Part shown: positions 35,491-44,510 of the stretch, piece after piece
Position numbering within the stretch: the stretch's first letter is position 1
How the letters are laid out: every line of letters begins with the position of its first letter
Source: Candidatus Minthosoma equi
GTDB taxonomy: Bacteria > Bacteroidota > Bacteroidia > Bacteroidales > Bacteroidaceae
Reading direction: 5' to 3'
DNA: 46,962 nucleotides
Assembly: GCA_018064885.1 (NCBI GenBank)
Contig: JAGHUI010000053.1
Span: forward strand, 1 to 46,962
Translations under genes and position numbers: made by a program
Notes under the pieces: generated by a model
Databases searched by the model: none
What the model saw: the letters and a program-made list of their open reading frames with translations, nothing else
What the model was told of the DNA's origin: nothing

Positions 35491-37668
35491 ATGAAGCGCG
35501 CACTCGTATGGATTCTCTCAATTGCAGCTGTGGCTGCTATTGGCACATCAGTATGGTATTTCTTTTTCCGTACAGAACAGACAATCGATCTTGAAAATTA
35601 TCAGCCATCAGAACAGTTTGAACCAGCGTATGAAGCTTTGCAACCAAAAGGTCCTGATTATGATATTGAAGAAACTGTTCGTGCAATGAACTCTTTGGAA
35701 GTTGCCCAGTACAAGTCCGAAGACTTCATGTCTTATCTTGAGTATGTAGCAAAGCAAGACTTCAGCCGTGTGGCTCCAGAAGTTCTTGAACAGAAGAAGA
35801 AGCTTTTCCCAATTCTTCAGCACCTATTTGAGTTGCAGAAGAAATACGAAGATTTTGACGACGTATGGATGATCATGCGTAGTGCAGGCACAGGAGCAGC
35901 AACATTATCAGAGAATGTAAGCCCAATTGGACTTCTTGCTTCGCTTTGTACAGGTGATGCAACATTGAGTTCCATGTCCATCGTAGGTAGCTTGGACGAA
36001 GCACAGGTTGCTGCATTCGAACAGTATGAAAAGGAAAAAGAATTGAAAAGCAATCTGGAAAAAGAGATTGAGCAAGTGCGTATGGCATACATTGAGTATC
36101 TTGAAGGCTATGCACCAGTGTATTATAAGTATATGAAAGAATGGGATGCTTTATGCTTAAAGAAGGACAAAGCGTACGTTGACCTTTACAATGGACGTTC
36201 TATTGATGCGTACAATCAGGCAAAATCCATCCTAAATGAATACCCAACCAATCGTGAGGCAATGCTCTTGAAATCACTTTCTCTCATAAACATTGCTTCA
36301 AATTATTCTCCAACTCCAGACTCCGAAGCAGATGACAAGAAACTCATATCTCTGTATAGGGAAATGAACCTAGCTGATGCTAAACCTGCTGAAATCAATG
36401 ACTTCCTTATCGAAGCAGAAACAACCCTAGATAATTATATAGAGCTTTACCCTTCACGTTCAGCCCCAGCTCTTGTGTTGAAGGGCATGATCTATCATCA
36501 CGAGGGCGAAGATGGCAAGGCAATATCATATTTCGATCAGGCATCCATCGAGTATCCACGCCAGGCAGAAGCATTGGCAGATCTTCTTGATAGTTACAAG
36601 AACCGTTCATATCTTAATAATACACAAGAAGGAAAATATCTTCTTCGCCTCTATCGTTCAACGATGGAGGGCTTTGGCATCTTCAGTCCTAATCTGCTCA
36701 AGGCAAAGTATTACGATCAGCATGGAGATTCAGAGAAATGCAAAGAGGAAATCTTCAACCATTTCTTCCGCCGTGGCAACCAGAAGGTGTATGATTGCCT
36801 GTTAAGTGATATGGAATACTGCGAACAGAACATGTATAGCGGATTCAAGCAGATACTCATTGAACAATCATTCCTTGATGTAAGCGTGAAGCCAACAAAA
36901 GAGCTTGGCATGATTAAAAACGACGATGAGATAGAAGTCACAATCAATAACCGTTCAGATATTGATCTTGAGAATGTTCGTATATTCCTCTGCTTGCATT
37001 ATACCGACATGTACACAGATGAGTACGATGTTCAGAAACTACCTTCTGTCAATATCATAAAGCATCATGATAAGACAGAAATTGGAACAGTCAAGCTCAA
37101 TTATGAAGATAAGAAATACAACGATATAACTCGCATCCGTGCTATTGCTATGACAGACGACAAGATCTGCTGGATAGACAATGTGGATTACAAATACACT
37201 CGTGCTGCTGACACAGCTATGAGAAAGCAGAAAAAGCAGGCTTCCGACTCCAAGCTTCAACTCTTGAAAGATTTTGACGAGACAGGAGAAAGCCTTAAAG
37301 CCGCAATCGCCTCAGGCATAAAGATAACCTCAAGCATCGCCAGCAAGGATGGCGATCTATGGAGCAGCATGAAGAGCGGGGTGTCAGATTTGGTTAGCGG
37401 AAAAGACAAGAAACTACGCATTGAATTGCCACGCGTACTCTCCCTCATCGACCCAGTATTCTCTCTCCATCAGGTCAATGATCCTGACAAAGCAATTCGT
37501 CCAGACGAAGACTATCTCTCAGGCAACAACATCCGCTTGAAATTCGACTACGAACCAAAGAACGGTGATGTCATTCCGCTCTACATTTATAGTGATTTCA
37601 TGAATTTCAAAGTCACCATATCATTCAAGGATGGCAAGCCATCAGTCAAAAGCGTTGAGATTGTGTGA
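35491..37668 (+). CDS. Membrane-anchored TPR-like protein of unknown function
   Basis: The 725-residue protein has an N-terminal membrane anchor (ALVWILSIAAVAAIGTSVWY), with the rest probably outside the cytoplasm. Residues about 50-230 are helical with long charged stretches (YEKEKELKSNLEKEIEQVRM). About 235-450 look like irregular TPRs (YNQAKSILNEYPTNREAML; ALVLKGMIYHHEGEDGKAIS). The rest is beta-rich, with a DUF-like sandwich around 470-570 (VTINNRSDIDLENVRIFLCL) and a final beta domain. I do not recognise a named family. The ATG at 35491 is used; an upstream TTG adds only two residues. It is a single gene with its own promoter. Confidence 0.8.
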   Translation: MKRALVWILSIAAVAAIGTSVWYFFFRTEQTIDLENYQPSEQFEPAYEALQPKGPDYDIEETVRAMNSLEVAQYKSEDFMSYLEYVAKQDFSRVAPEVLEQKKKLFPILQHLFELQKKYEDFDDVWMIMRSAGTGAATLSENVSPIGLLASLCTGDATLSSMSIVGSLDEAQVAAFEQYEKEKELKSNLEKEIEQVRMAYIEYLEGYAPVYYKYMKEWDALCLKKDKAYVDLYNGRSIDAYNQAKSILNEYPTNREAMLLKSLSLINIASNYSPTPDSEADDKKLISLYREMNLADAKPAEINDFLIEAETTLDNYIELYPSRSAPALVLKGMIYHHEGEDGKAISYFDQASIEYPRQAEALADLLDSYKNRSYLNNTQEGKYLLRLYRSTMEGFGIFSPNLLKAKYYDQHGDSEKCKEEIFNHFFRRGNQKVYDCLLSDMEYCEQNMYSGFKQILIEQSFLDVSVKPTKELGMIKNDDEIEVTINNRSDIDLENVRIFLCLHYTDMYTDEYDVQKLPSVNIIKHHDKTEIGTVKLNYEDKKYNDITRIRAIAMTDDKICWIDNVDYKYTRAADTAMRKQKKQASDSKLQLLKDFDETGESLKAAIASGIKITSSIASKDGDLWSSMKSGVSDLVSGKDKKLRIELPRVLSLIDPVFSLHQVNDPDKAIRPDEDYLSGNNIRLKFDYEPKNGDVIPLYIYSDFMNFKVTISFKDGKPSVKSVEIV

Positions 37669-37701
37669 TTCAAGAGGAGAGTTTCGAGGTGCTTTGCTAC
37701 A

Positions 37702-37784
37702 TTTCATTGTTTGAAATGTACGTTTCAAACAACGAAATGTATATTTCAAACAATGAAACGTACGTTTCAAATAATGAAATATAG
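37702..37784. repeat. 21-bp repeat array, copy 2
   Basis: This has the same architecture as 16878-16960: a first unit with inverted core, then three direct units, again with hairpin potential (one mismatch in the stem). The array start (CTACATTTCATTG against CTACATTTCATTG in copy 1) and end (AATATAGAT) are shared, so the two are copies of one element. This copy abuts the 23-bp array. Confidence 0.8.
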
Positions 37785-37796
37785 ATGAATTCGGGC

Positions 37797-37950
37797 AAAA
37801 GCATAAGATAAATACGAGGGAAAGCACAAGATAAATACGAGAGAAAGCACCAAATGAATACGAGGAGATGCATCATGTAAATGCGAGGGAATGCATTATG
37901 TGAGTGTGAAGGGACACTCCAGCTAAGTACAAGAGACATCTCAGATAAAC
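37797..37950. repeat. 23-bp degenerate tandem array
   Basis: Six full units of 23 bases and a partial seventh, starting at 37797, 37820, 37843, 37866, 37889, 37912 and 37935. The consensus is about GAAAGCACAAGATAAATACG plus AGG. The first two or three are almost identical and divergence grows toward the right end, as in an old or one-sided expanding array. There are no spacers between units, so it is not a CRISPR array. Confidence 0.75.
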
Positions 37951-37956
37951 AAAATA

Positions 37957-37988
37957 AAAGGGGACTAAGCTCACGCTCCGTCCCCTTT
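37957..37988 (+). terminator. Terminator downstream of the repeat region
   Basis: AAAGGGGAC (37957-37965) and GTCCCCTTT (37980-37988) form a 9-bp stem with a 14-base loop; CTCGTTTT follows. It lies about 290 bases after the stop of the TPR-like gene, so the repeats would be part of its 3' untranslated region. Confidence 0.65.
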
Positions 37989-38290
37989 CTCGTTTTCACC
38001 TATTATATATTTACTAGCTAATCGATTTTTAGTAAGTTTTATATAACTAATCCGATTATTTCCTTTTATAAGCTAATCTAACAAATTCTTTATTGTGTAA
38101 CAAATCTGATCAGTAGTAATTTTTAGTTTACAATGCAAAGTAACAGCTTTTTTTTGAATTTGGATAACAGGAAAATCCAAACTAATGAAAAAATCGTGCA
38201 AATTTATTAATAATATACATTATGGCTATTATTTGTTGGTGTTTTGTACAATATTTTTATTATCTTTGTAACCAGAATTCTAAAACTTGC
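37989..38290. promoter_or_regulatory. AT-rich region upstream of the propeller-AraC regulator
   Basis: There is no gene here. Three copies of CTAATC (38018, 38047, 38073), spaced 29 and 26 bases apart and set in (G/A)CTAATC, could be operator half-sites. TATCTTTG at 38261-38268 is a good -7 box about 22 bases upstream of the start at 38291; the -33 element is unclear. Confidence 0.4.
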
Positions 38291-41200
38291 ATGATAATGA
38301 ATACTTTTCTCCGTCATATCCTTGCATTTTGCTTGATTCTGGCTCCATTCTTTTGCATGGCTCAGAATCAGGATCCATCGTCAACTCCTGTGGTCTTTTC
38401 TCAACTGACACTCAGCGATGGGCTTTCTTCAAATACGGTTCGTGCTGTAATTCAGGATAAAAAAGGGTATATTCTTGTTGGCACAAGTAAAGGCCTGGAC
38501 AGATATGATGGTCACAGGGTGCAAAATGTAAGGAAGTCTCGCTCTCTTTCTGTAACATCTTTGTGTGAAATGGGAGATACTGTATGGGTTGGTACCGAAA
38601 ATGGACTTTATTTGTATTTGCAGCGAGTAGATTCTCTTGTGAAGTATAAATCGGATAAAGAAAAAATAGATGTTTCATCCCTAAATGTTACAGGAATCCA
38701 GTGTGATAAGAAAGGTAATTTGTGGTTATCTACCATAGACGAGGGAATAGCTAAAATTGATACTCGGAATGATGTTTTATCCATAATTCCGACGCCAAAA
38801 GATGGCAAGAGATATGGCTGCATTCTTGTTGACAAGAGCGGTGATGTGTGGGCAATGACAAATTGGGAACAAGACTATCTTATACATTATAATAATAAGA
38901 AGAACTGTTTCGAACCATTCCGGCTGTTGTCTGCCGATGGTAGCGAACAGTCGTGGGGCAGTGGCATCTCTCTTGCTCAGGACCATAAAGGACGCTTATT
39001 GTTTGGTGACTGGAATGGCAATATTGTGGCTTTTGATGGAAAGACGCACAAGGCAAAGGTGATGTTGTCTGCAGAAAAGTCAAAAATGTTCCATGTTCAT
39101 AGCGTGGAGGAATTGCTTCCTGGGTACTTCCTTATCGGCAGCGATAAAGGCTTGCTGCTATTCGATGAAAAAACAAACAGAATAACTCGTCATACGAGAG
39201 AGAACCTTGGAAAAGATGCCATATCTGATAATTTCGTTTATCCAATCATGAGAGACCGAGAGGGTGGGGTATGGGTTGGCACATATTATGGCGGCTTGAA
39301 CTATACGCATCCAGTTTCGGGCAACTTCCTTTCTTTCCAGCATTCTGATTATAGCAATTCTGTCTCAGGCAATGTGATAAACCATTTCTGCGAGGATGGC
39401 TACGGACGACTCTGGATTGCGAGTGATGATGGCGGACTCTGCTATTACGATTCTTCGACGCATCTTTTCACTCCGTTCAATGTTAATCTCAATGTCCATG
39501 CCCTCTGCTTGGATGGTGAGAATCTTTATGTTGGCACATATGCTCAGGGCTTTGATGTTATAAACTTGAAAACCTTGCAAGTTACTCATGTTCCATACCT
39601 TACAGATGAAGAAGGTAAGCGTGTCGATGCATCGTCGTATGCTATCGAGGTTGATGATCAGCGTCAAATATGGGTAGGCACATACAGCGGAATCGTCATG
39701 TTCGATAGGACTGGTTGGAATTGCAAGAGAATGAAGAGGTTTGATGCTCCTGTAACTGATATCGTTTCCGACAGAAAACATAACATTTGGGTTGCTACAG
39801 ATGGAAAAGGCGTGTGGCGATATTCGAAAAAGAACAATACATGGAAACAGTATGCCGATTTCTGCACAAAAACAAGCGATTTTAATGAATCTGTTGCTGT
39901 TTATAGCGTGTATGAAGATAAAAATGGTGCTTTGTGGATTGCTGCAAACAAAGGATTGTTCTGCTATGACAGTTCAAAAGACACGTTTATAAAAAAAGAC
40001 ATATTTACCAACGATTTTTGTGCTTACGGATTGACTGGCAATGATGACTTCCTTTGGATCACAACCTCTGCAGGTCTCGCTTGCTATAATCTTCTTGAAC
40101 AGAAACTGACACAGGTGTTTAAGGGTGGTGGCAATATCGTAAGCATTGATTTTCTTCAAGATGCAATATGCCGTGTATCTGATGGACGTATCTATGTCGG
40201 CACTACTAATGGATTCTTCTCATTCTCTCCACGACAGATGTCACAGAACAATGTAAAGCCAGAGGTTGTGTTCACAGGATTTGAAGTGTTCAATAAGCCA
40301 ATGCCAGCCGGAAGTGAACTGCTGCCCGAACAGATATCATACACAGATGAGCTTCGCTTGAGCTACCGAGAATCAGTGTTCCGCATCTATTTCTCTGCAA
40401 TGAGCTATTTGCAACCTTCTGACAATCTGTATAGTTACTATCTAGAAGGTTTTGAAAAGGAATGGAATGAGGCTGGTAATCATCATAGCGTGACATACAC
40501 TAATCTTGAACCAGGAACGTACATTCTTCATGTACGTGCTACCAACAATGACGGCATTGTATCTGACGAGGCAACCCTTAGAATAGTTATCACTCCTCCG
40601 TTTTACTGGAATACACCTGCTAAGATCTTCTATTTGTTGATTATCATAGGTTTAATTATTCTTGTGGTGAGAAGACTCATGAAGAGACAGCAGAAGAAGC
40701 ATGTTGCTGAAATAGAAGAGATTCACGTACAGAAGGAGCAGGAGATACGTGAGATAAATGTACAAAAGGAACAGGAGATTCAGGAAATCAACATCCAGAA
40801 AGAACAGGAAATTCAGGAGATAAATATCCAAAAGGAGCAGGAGGTTCATGAAGCTCGACTCAAGTTCATGACTATCAGCGATAAGGATCAGGAGTTCCTT
40901 GACAAGATGGAGGACATCATCGAGCAGAACTTCTCGAATCCAGACATGTCTGTTGATTTCCTTGCTTCCGAAATGGGCATATCTCGTTCGGGATTGTTTG
41001 GCAAACTGAAGAACTTGGCTGATGTCACTCCAAACGAAATGATACAGGTCATTCGCTTGAAGCATGCGGCATCTTTGCTCCAGACAAAGGACTATCGTGT
41101 CAATGAGGTGTGCTATATGGTTGGCTTCTCAAGTCCTTCGTATTTTGCAAAATGCTTCCAGAAACAATATGGAGTCACTCCTGCAAAATATCGTGAATAG
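38291..41200 (+). CDS. Propeller-sensor transmembrane AraC-family regulator without histidine kinase
   Basis: This protein of about 969 residues is built like the periplasmic half of a hybrid two-component regulator joined directly to an AraC DNA-binding domain. Order: signal peptide/anchor (CLILAPFFCMAQ); two-component-regulator propeller repeats (about 35-690, with SDGLSSNTVRAVIQDKKGYI and VWVGTENGLYLY); a Y_Y_Y domain (about 690-775; LEGFEKEWNEAGNHHSVTYT); one membrane segment (KIFYLLIIIGLIILVV); a coiled coil of four 11-residue units of the KEQEIQEINIQ type (about 810-857); and the AraC helix-turn-helix (about 870-969; VNEVCYMVGFSSPSYFAKCF). Histidine kinase and receiver are absent. It likely senses an oligosaccharide. 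The start at 38291 or 38297 is preferred because the -7 box lies inside the longer reading. Confidence 0.88.
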   Translation: MIMNTFLRHILAFCLILAPFFCMAQNQDPSSTPVVFSQLTLSDGLSSNTVRAVIQDKKGYILVGTSKGLDRYDGHRVQNVRKSRSLSVTSLCEMGDTVWVGTENGLYLYLQRVDSLVKYKSDKEKIDVSSLNVTGIQCDKKGNLWLSTIDEGIAKIDTRNDVLSIIPTPKDGKRYGCILVDKSGDVWAMTNWEQDYLIHYNNKKNCFEPFRLLSADGSEQSWGSGISLAQDHKGRLLFGDWNGNIVAFDGKTHKAKVMLSAEKSKMFHVHSVEELLPGYFLIGSDKGLLLFDEKTNRITRHTRENLGKDAISDNFVYPIMRDREGGVWVGTYYGGLNYTHPVSGNFLSFQHSDYSNSVSGNVINHFCEDGYGRLWIASDDGGLCYYDSSTHLFTPFNVNLNVHALCLDGENLYVGTYAQGFDVINLKTLQVTHVPYLTDEEGKRVDASSYAIEVDDQRQIWVGTYSGIVMFDRTGWNCKRMKRFDAPVTDIVSDRKHNIWVATDGKGVWRYSKKNNTWKQYADFCTKTSDFNESVAVYSVYEDKNGALWIAANKGLFCYDSSKDTFIKKDIFTNDFCAYGLTGNDDFLWITTSAGLACYNLLEQKLTQVFKGGGNIVSIDFLQDAICRVSDGRIYVGTTNGFFSFSPRQMSQNNVKPEVVFTGFEVFNKPMPAGSELLPEQISYTDELRLSYRESVFRIYFSAMSYLQPSDNLYSYYLEGFEKEWNEAGNHHSVTYTNLEPGTYILHVRATNNDGIVSDEATLRIVITPPFYWNTPAKIFYLLIIIGLIILVVRRLMKRQQKKHVAEIEEIHVQKEQEIREINVQKEQEIQEINIQKEQEIQEINIQKEQEVHEARLKFMTISDKDQEFLDKMEDIIEQNFSNPDMSVDFLASEMGISRSGLFGKLKNLADVTPNEMIQVIRLKHAASLLQTKDYRVNEVCYMVGFSSPSYFAKCFQKQYGVTPAKYRE

Positions 41201-41298
41201 TATGTGTTTTAGTGTCTTTTTGTAGAGTAAAGTAGGATAAAAATATCTCAAATCAGCATTTTTCTGTCAAAATACGAGGTTTGTAATAGCAAAATGAC

Positions 41299-41306
41299 TA
41301 ACTTTG
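41299..41306 (+). promoter_or_regulatory. Candidate -7 box for the TPR-AraC regulator gene
   Basis: TAACTTTG matches TAnnTTTG, 23 bases before the start. TTTG at 41280-41283 is only 15 bases upstream, shorter than ideal. Confidence 0.4.
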
Positions 41307-41328
41307 TTGCCGTTAATTGCAATTATAG

Positions 41329-43023
41329 ATGACAAAAAGATATTCCCTCATTCTATTTATTTTGCTGACTGCTTCTATGAGCATGGTGGCAGAGCCTGTT
41401 GATTCTTTATATAGGAAGATTATGTCAGGCAGCAGCATAGATTACAAGGATGCAAACGAACTGATGCTTCGCCTTGATGCTCTTGGCATGACAGATACTC
41501 TCTACAGTTATACAAGCAATACGCCTGAGAACGAGATGAGAATAGCGCTGGCTCTGAACGTTGGATATTACTATTGCGAGAATGCCAGATATTCAGCTGC
41601 TGCCAAGGAATGCAAGCTTGCACTTGAGATTGCCAGAAAGGAGAATGATTCTGTAAGCATGGTTAATGCTCTCAGCACGATTGGCGTGTGCTATGTGCGC
41701 CAGGGACGCTATGACGAAGCCTCCGATGCGATGCACGAGGAATTGCGCATAGATAGTCTGAGAAAAGACTATAGCAATATGTCTTCCGTGTATAATAACA
41801 TTGCAGGCTTGCTGGTGTCTGCAGGACGTACTCCGGAAGCTAAGAAATACATTCTCAAGGCGATAAAGATAGAAAAGAGTCTTGAAGGAACACAGCGTTT
41901 GTCTGTCCGTTACGGCATGGCTGCAGAAATCTACAATAAGCTTGGAGATACGAAAACGGCACTTGACTATGCAACAAAAGCTTACGAACTTGATCGCAAG
42001 AGCGGAGATAGTGTGAAAACAGCCAGACGCCTTTCTCAGATGGCAGATATACGAAGCGCAATGGGCGATGATGAAGAGGCAGAGGTGCTTTACATTAAAT
42101 CTGTGCAACTGCTGGAACAAGCGGGCGAGAAGATGTCGTGGACAATCAACATGAAGCAGTTAGGTCGCCTCCTCATCAAACAGGGACGATACGAGGAGGC
42201 AATAGCATATTTGAAGAAGGGAGAAGAGGAAGCTCGTGAGTTGGGCAACTTGATGATTCTTCAGCAGATATGCGAGAATCTTGCAACAGCATATAGGAAT
42301 ATAGATTGCGCTAAGGCATACGATTATCTGGCTGAGTCTGCCGCAATGAAGGACTCTATCAATTCTGAGCGTTTGCAGCAGCAGATCAGCAATAGTCAGG
42401 CTGAGTATGATGCAGAAGAATGTGCTGAAACAATAAGTGAGCAGGCGCAGATAATCCGCAAGCAGCAGTTGGTGCTTGCTTCTTTGGGTGCGGTTATCAT
42501 AGCCTTGGTCCTTCTGTTATATAAGTCAAGAAAAAAGACTGCTGATGTTACTGTTAATCCAATTGAAAATGAAGGTGTTGAAGAGCAATCAATTGCAAAA
42601 CCTGTGGAGAAAGTCTTAGAGCATTCTGAGGAAGAAGACTCATCGGACGGTGAGGTAGGTCAAGCGGAAAAGCCAGATGGAACCGGACTGAAAGCTTATG
42701 AGATAGAATTCCTTGACAAGGTTGATAATCTTATAGAGCAAAACATTCATAAGAGCGATTTTACAGCCGACGTGCTTGCCAGCGATATGCTCATGAGCCG
42801 TTCTCAGATAGACCGCAGATTGAAATCCTTGAGAGGCAAGGGCGCATCTGCATGCATCCAGGATTGCAGAATGGAGCGCGCCCATTCTCTGATCATGGAA
42901 ACTGATAAGACAATTATGGAGGTTGCATATAGTTGCGGATTTGAGGATGCAAGCTATTTTGCCCGCGTTTTCCGCCAGTATTTCAATGCTTCACCTTCTC
43001 AATTGAGAAAGGAAACGCTGTAA
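41329..43023 (+). CDS. TPR-sensor transmembrane AraC-family regulator
   Basis: The 564-residue protein has a signal peptide/anchor (YSLILFILLTASMSMVA) and a periplasmic TPR domain (about 65-330; several repeats such as NALSTIGVCYVRQGRYDEAS and IYNKLGDTKTALDYATKAYE). A coiled coil follows, then a membrane segment (LVLASLGAVIIALVLLLY, about 381-398). After an acidic linker (400-455) comes an AraC-type helix-turn-helix at the C-terminus (about 470-564; IMEVAYSCGFEDASYFARVF). It has no kinase or receiver, so sensing must be passed across the membrane in one chain. It lies 128 bases after the propeller-AraC gene with its own -7 box. Confidence 0.88.
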   Translation: MTKRYSLILFILLTASMSMVAEPVDSLYRKIMSGSSIDYKDANELMLRLDALGMTDTLYSYTSNTPENEMRIALALNVGYYYCENARYSAAAKECKLALEIARKENDSVSMVNALSTIGVCYVRQGRYDEASDAMHEELRIDSLRKDYSNMSSVYNNIAGLLVSAGRTPEAKKYILKAIKIEKSLEGTQRLSVRYGMAAEIYNKLGDTKTALDYATKAYELDRKSGDSVKTARRLSQMADIRSAMGDDEEAEVLYIKSVQLLEQAGEKMSWTINMKQLGRLLIKQGRYEEAIAYLKKGEEEARELGNLMILQQICENLATAYRNIDCAKAYDYLAESAAMKDSINSERLQQQISNSQAEYDAEECAETISEQAQIIRKQQLVLASLGAVIIALVLLLYKSRKKTADVTVNPIENEGVEEQSIAKPVEKVLEHSEEEDSSDGEVGQAEKPDGTGLKAYEIEFLDKVDNLIEQNIHKSDFTADVLASDMLMSRSQIDRRLKSLRGKGASACIQDCRMERAHSLIMETDKTIMEVAYSCGFEDASYFARVFRQYFNASPSQLRKETL

Positions 43024-43103
43024 TTGTTGGTTTTGTGCTTTATTTTTTGATGTTTTACTTAAAAGTGTACGGAAAATCCTACTATTTTATTGGAAATAAT
43101 ATC

Positions 43104-43111
43104 TAACTTTG
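43104..43111 (+). promoter_or_regulatory. Candidate -7 box for the TMEM43-like operon
   Basis: TAACTTTG matches TAnnTTTG, 58 bases upstream of the start; no good -33 element is seen. Confidence 0.4.
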
Positions 43112-43169
43112 CAACCGAATTACAGCATTAAGAAAAAATTATATACTTATTTATTAAATTAATAAACAA

Positions 43170-44486
43170 ATGGCTTACACAAAAACCACAACAACAAGCT
43201 ACGGCTCAAGACTTGGCAGTAGCTTCAAAGCGATTTTCGCAGGCATCATCCTGTTTATCGCTGCAACTATTCTCCTTTTCTGGAATGAAGGCCGCGCAGT
43301 AAGACAGTACGACAACATCAAGGCTACACAGAAGGCTTGCATGCATGTTGACAATGTGTCTAAACTCGATGGCGATTTGGAAAACCAGTGTATTCACGCA
43401 ACAGCTGAGGTGAAGACAAACGACATCCTCACAGATGGAACTTTCGGCATTTCAGTTAATGCTATAGAGCTCAAGCGTGATGTTGAGTACTTCCAGTATG
43501 TTGAGCATACCAGCTCAGAAACAAAGGACAAAGTTGGTGGTTCTCAGGAAACAACAACTACTTACACTTACGAGAAGGATTGGGTTGACGAACCTATCGA
43601 ATCTTCTGAATTTGAGGATCCTTCTTACAAGCGTGTGAATTCTACATTCTACACACTTGATGATATGACTGAGGTGGCACAGAATGCAACATTCGGTGCA
43701 TACAAGCTTAGCTCAGGTCTCATTTCAAGCATTTCTGGTTCTACAGAGACTGCTCTCAATCCAAACTTGAAGGATCTTGAGGAGCTCGACCATGAGATTG
43801 CAAGACTCAAGGGTGGCTATTCTACTGCTATCAGCGGTTCACTCGACAAGTTGGCAGAGAAGGTAGATAAGCTTTTGGCTGATAATGACTCTGTTGCTGC
43901 TGATGTGGAAGATGAGGAACCAGCAGATAACACTATCGACCTCACTTACGTTCATGTTCATGGCAATGTTATCTACATCGGCCGCAATGAGACATCTCCA
44001 GAGATTGGCGACGTTCGCATCACTTACACTCAGGTAAATCCAGGCACATTCTCTGTTATTGGTAAAGTTGTTAATGGCGAGATTCAGTCAAACAAGACTG
44101 ATGATGGCGCATTCAGCATGATCAAGCGCGGCAACGTGGCAATGGAGGATATGTTTAAGGCAGCAGAGGAAAGCAACAACATGTGGACATGGATTCTCCG
44201 CATCCTTGGCATAATTCTTGTTTATGCAGGTCTTAAGTCAATGTTCGGTTTCTTCATCACAGTATTGAAGGTTCTCCCATTCCTTTCAAACATTGCAGAT
44301 GTTGCAGGCAGCATCGTTTGCGGAATATTCGCGCTCGTATGGTCATTCCTCATCATTGCAATTGCTTGGCTCATCTATCATCCGCTCATTGCGCTTTGCA
44401 TCCTCGTTCCAGTAGGTGCGGGCATCTTCTTCCTTGTTAAGATGTCAAAGGATAAGAAGAAGGCAGCTGCTGCAGTTGCAGAATAA
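43170..44486 (+). CDS. TMEM43/LUMA family membrane protein
   Basis: The 438-residue protein has an N-terminal membrane segment (FKAIFAGIILFIAATILLFW followed by NEGRAVR), a large soluble loop, and four C-terminal membrane segments (about 335-425). The opening NEGRAVR, the phrase LTYVHVHGNVIYIGR and the closing cluster of helices match the TMEM43 family, whose human member lies in the ER/nuclear membrane. The bacterial role is unknown. The soluble part (about 40-320) includes a charged linker with DVEDEEPADN. The five-repeat secreted protein follows after 24 bases, probably in the same operon. Confidence 0.85.
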   Translation: MAYTKTTTTSYGSRLGSSFKAIFAGIILFIAATILLFWNEGRAVRQYDNIKATQKACMHVDNVSKLDGDLENQCIHATAEVKTNDILTDGTFGISVNAIELKRDVEYFQYVEHTSSETKDKVGGSQETTTTYTYEKDWVDEPIESSEFEDPSYKRVNSTFYTLDDMTEVAQNATFGAYKLSSGLISSISGSTETALNPNLKDLEELDHEIARLKGGYSTAISGSLDKLAEKVDKLLADNDSVAADVEDEEPADNTIDLTYVHVHGNVIYIGRNETSPEIGDVRITYTQVNPGTFSVIGKVVNGEIQSNKTDDGAFSMIKRGNVAMEDMFKAAEESNNMWTWILRILGIILVYAGLKSMFGFFITVLKVLPFLSNIADVAGSIVCGIFALVWSFLIIAIAWLIYHPLIALCILVPVGAGIFFLVKMSKDKKKAAAAVAE

Positions 44487-44510
44487 TAACAAAAATAAAA
44501 TTTGCAGAAT

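Noticed and set aside
37797-37950. Possible CRISPR array
   Set aside because: The units are directly adjacent, have no unique spacers, and no cas genes are in the window.
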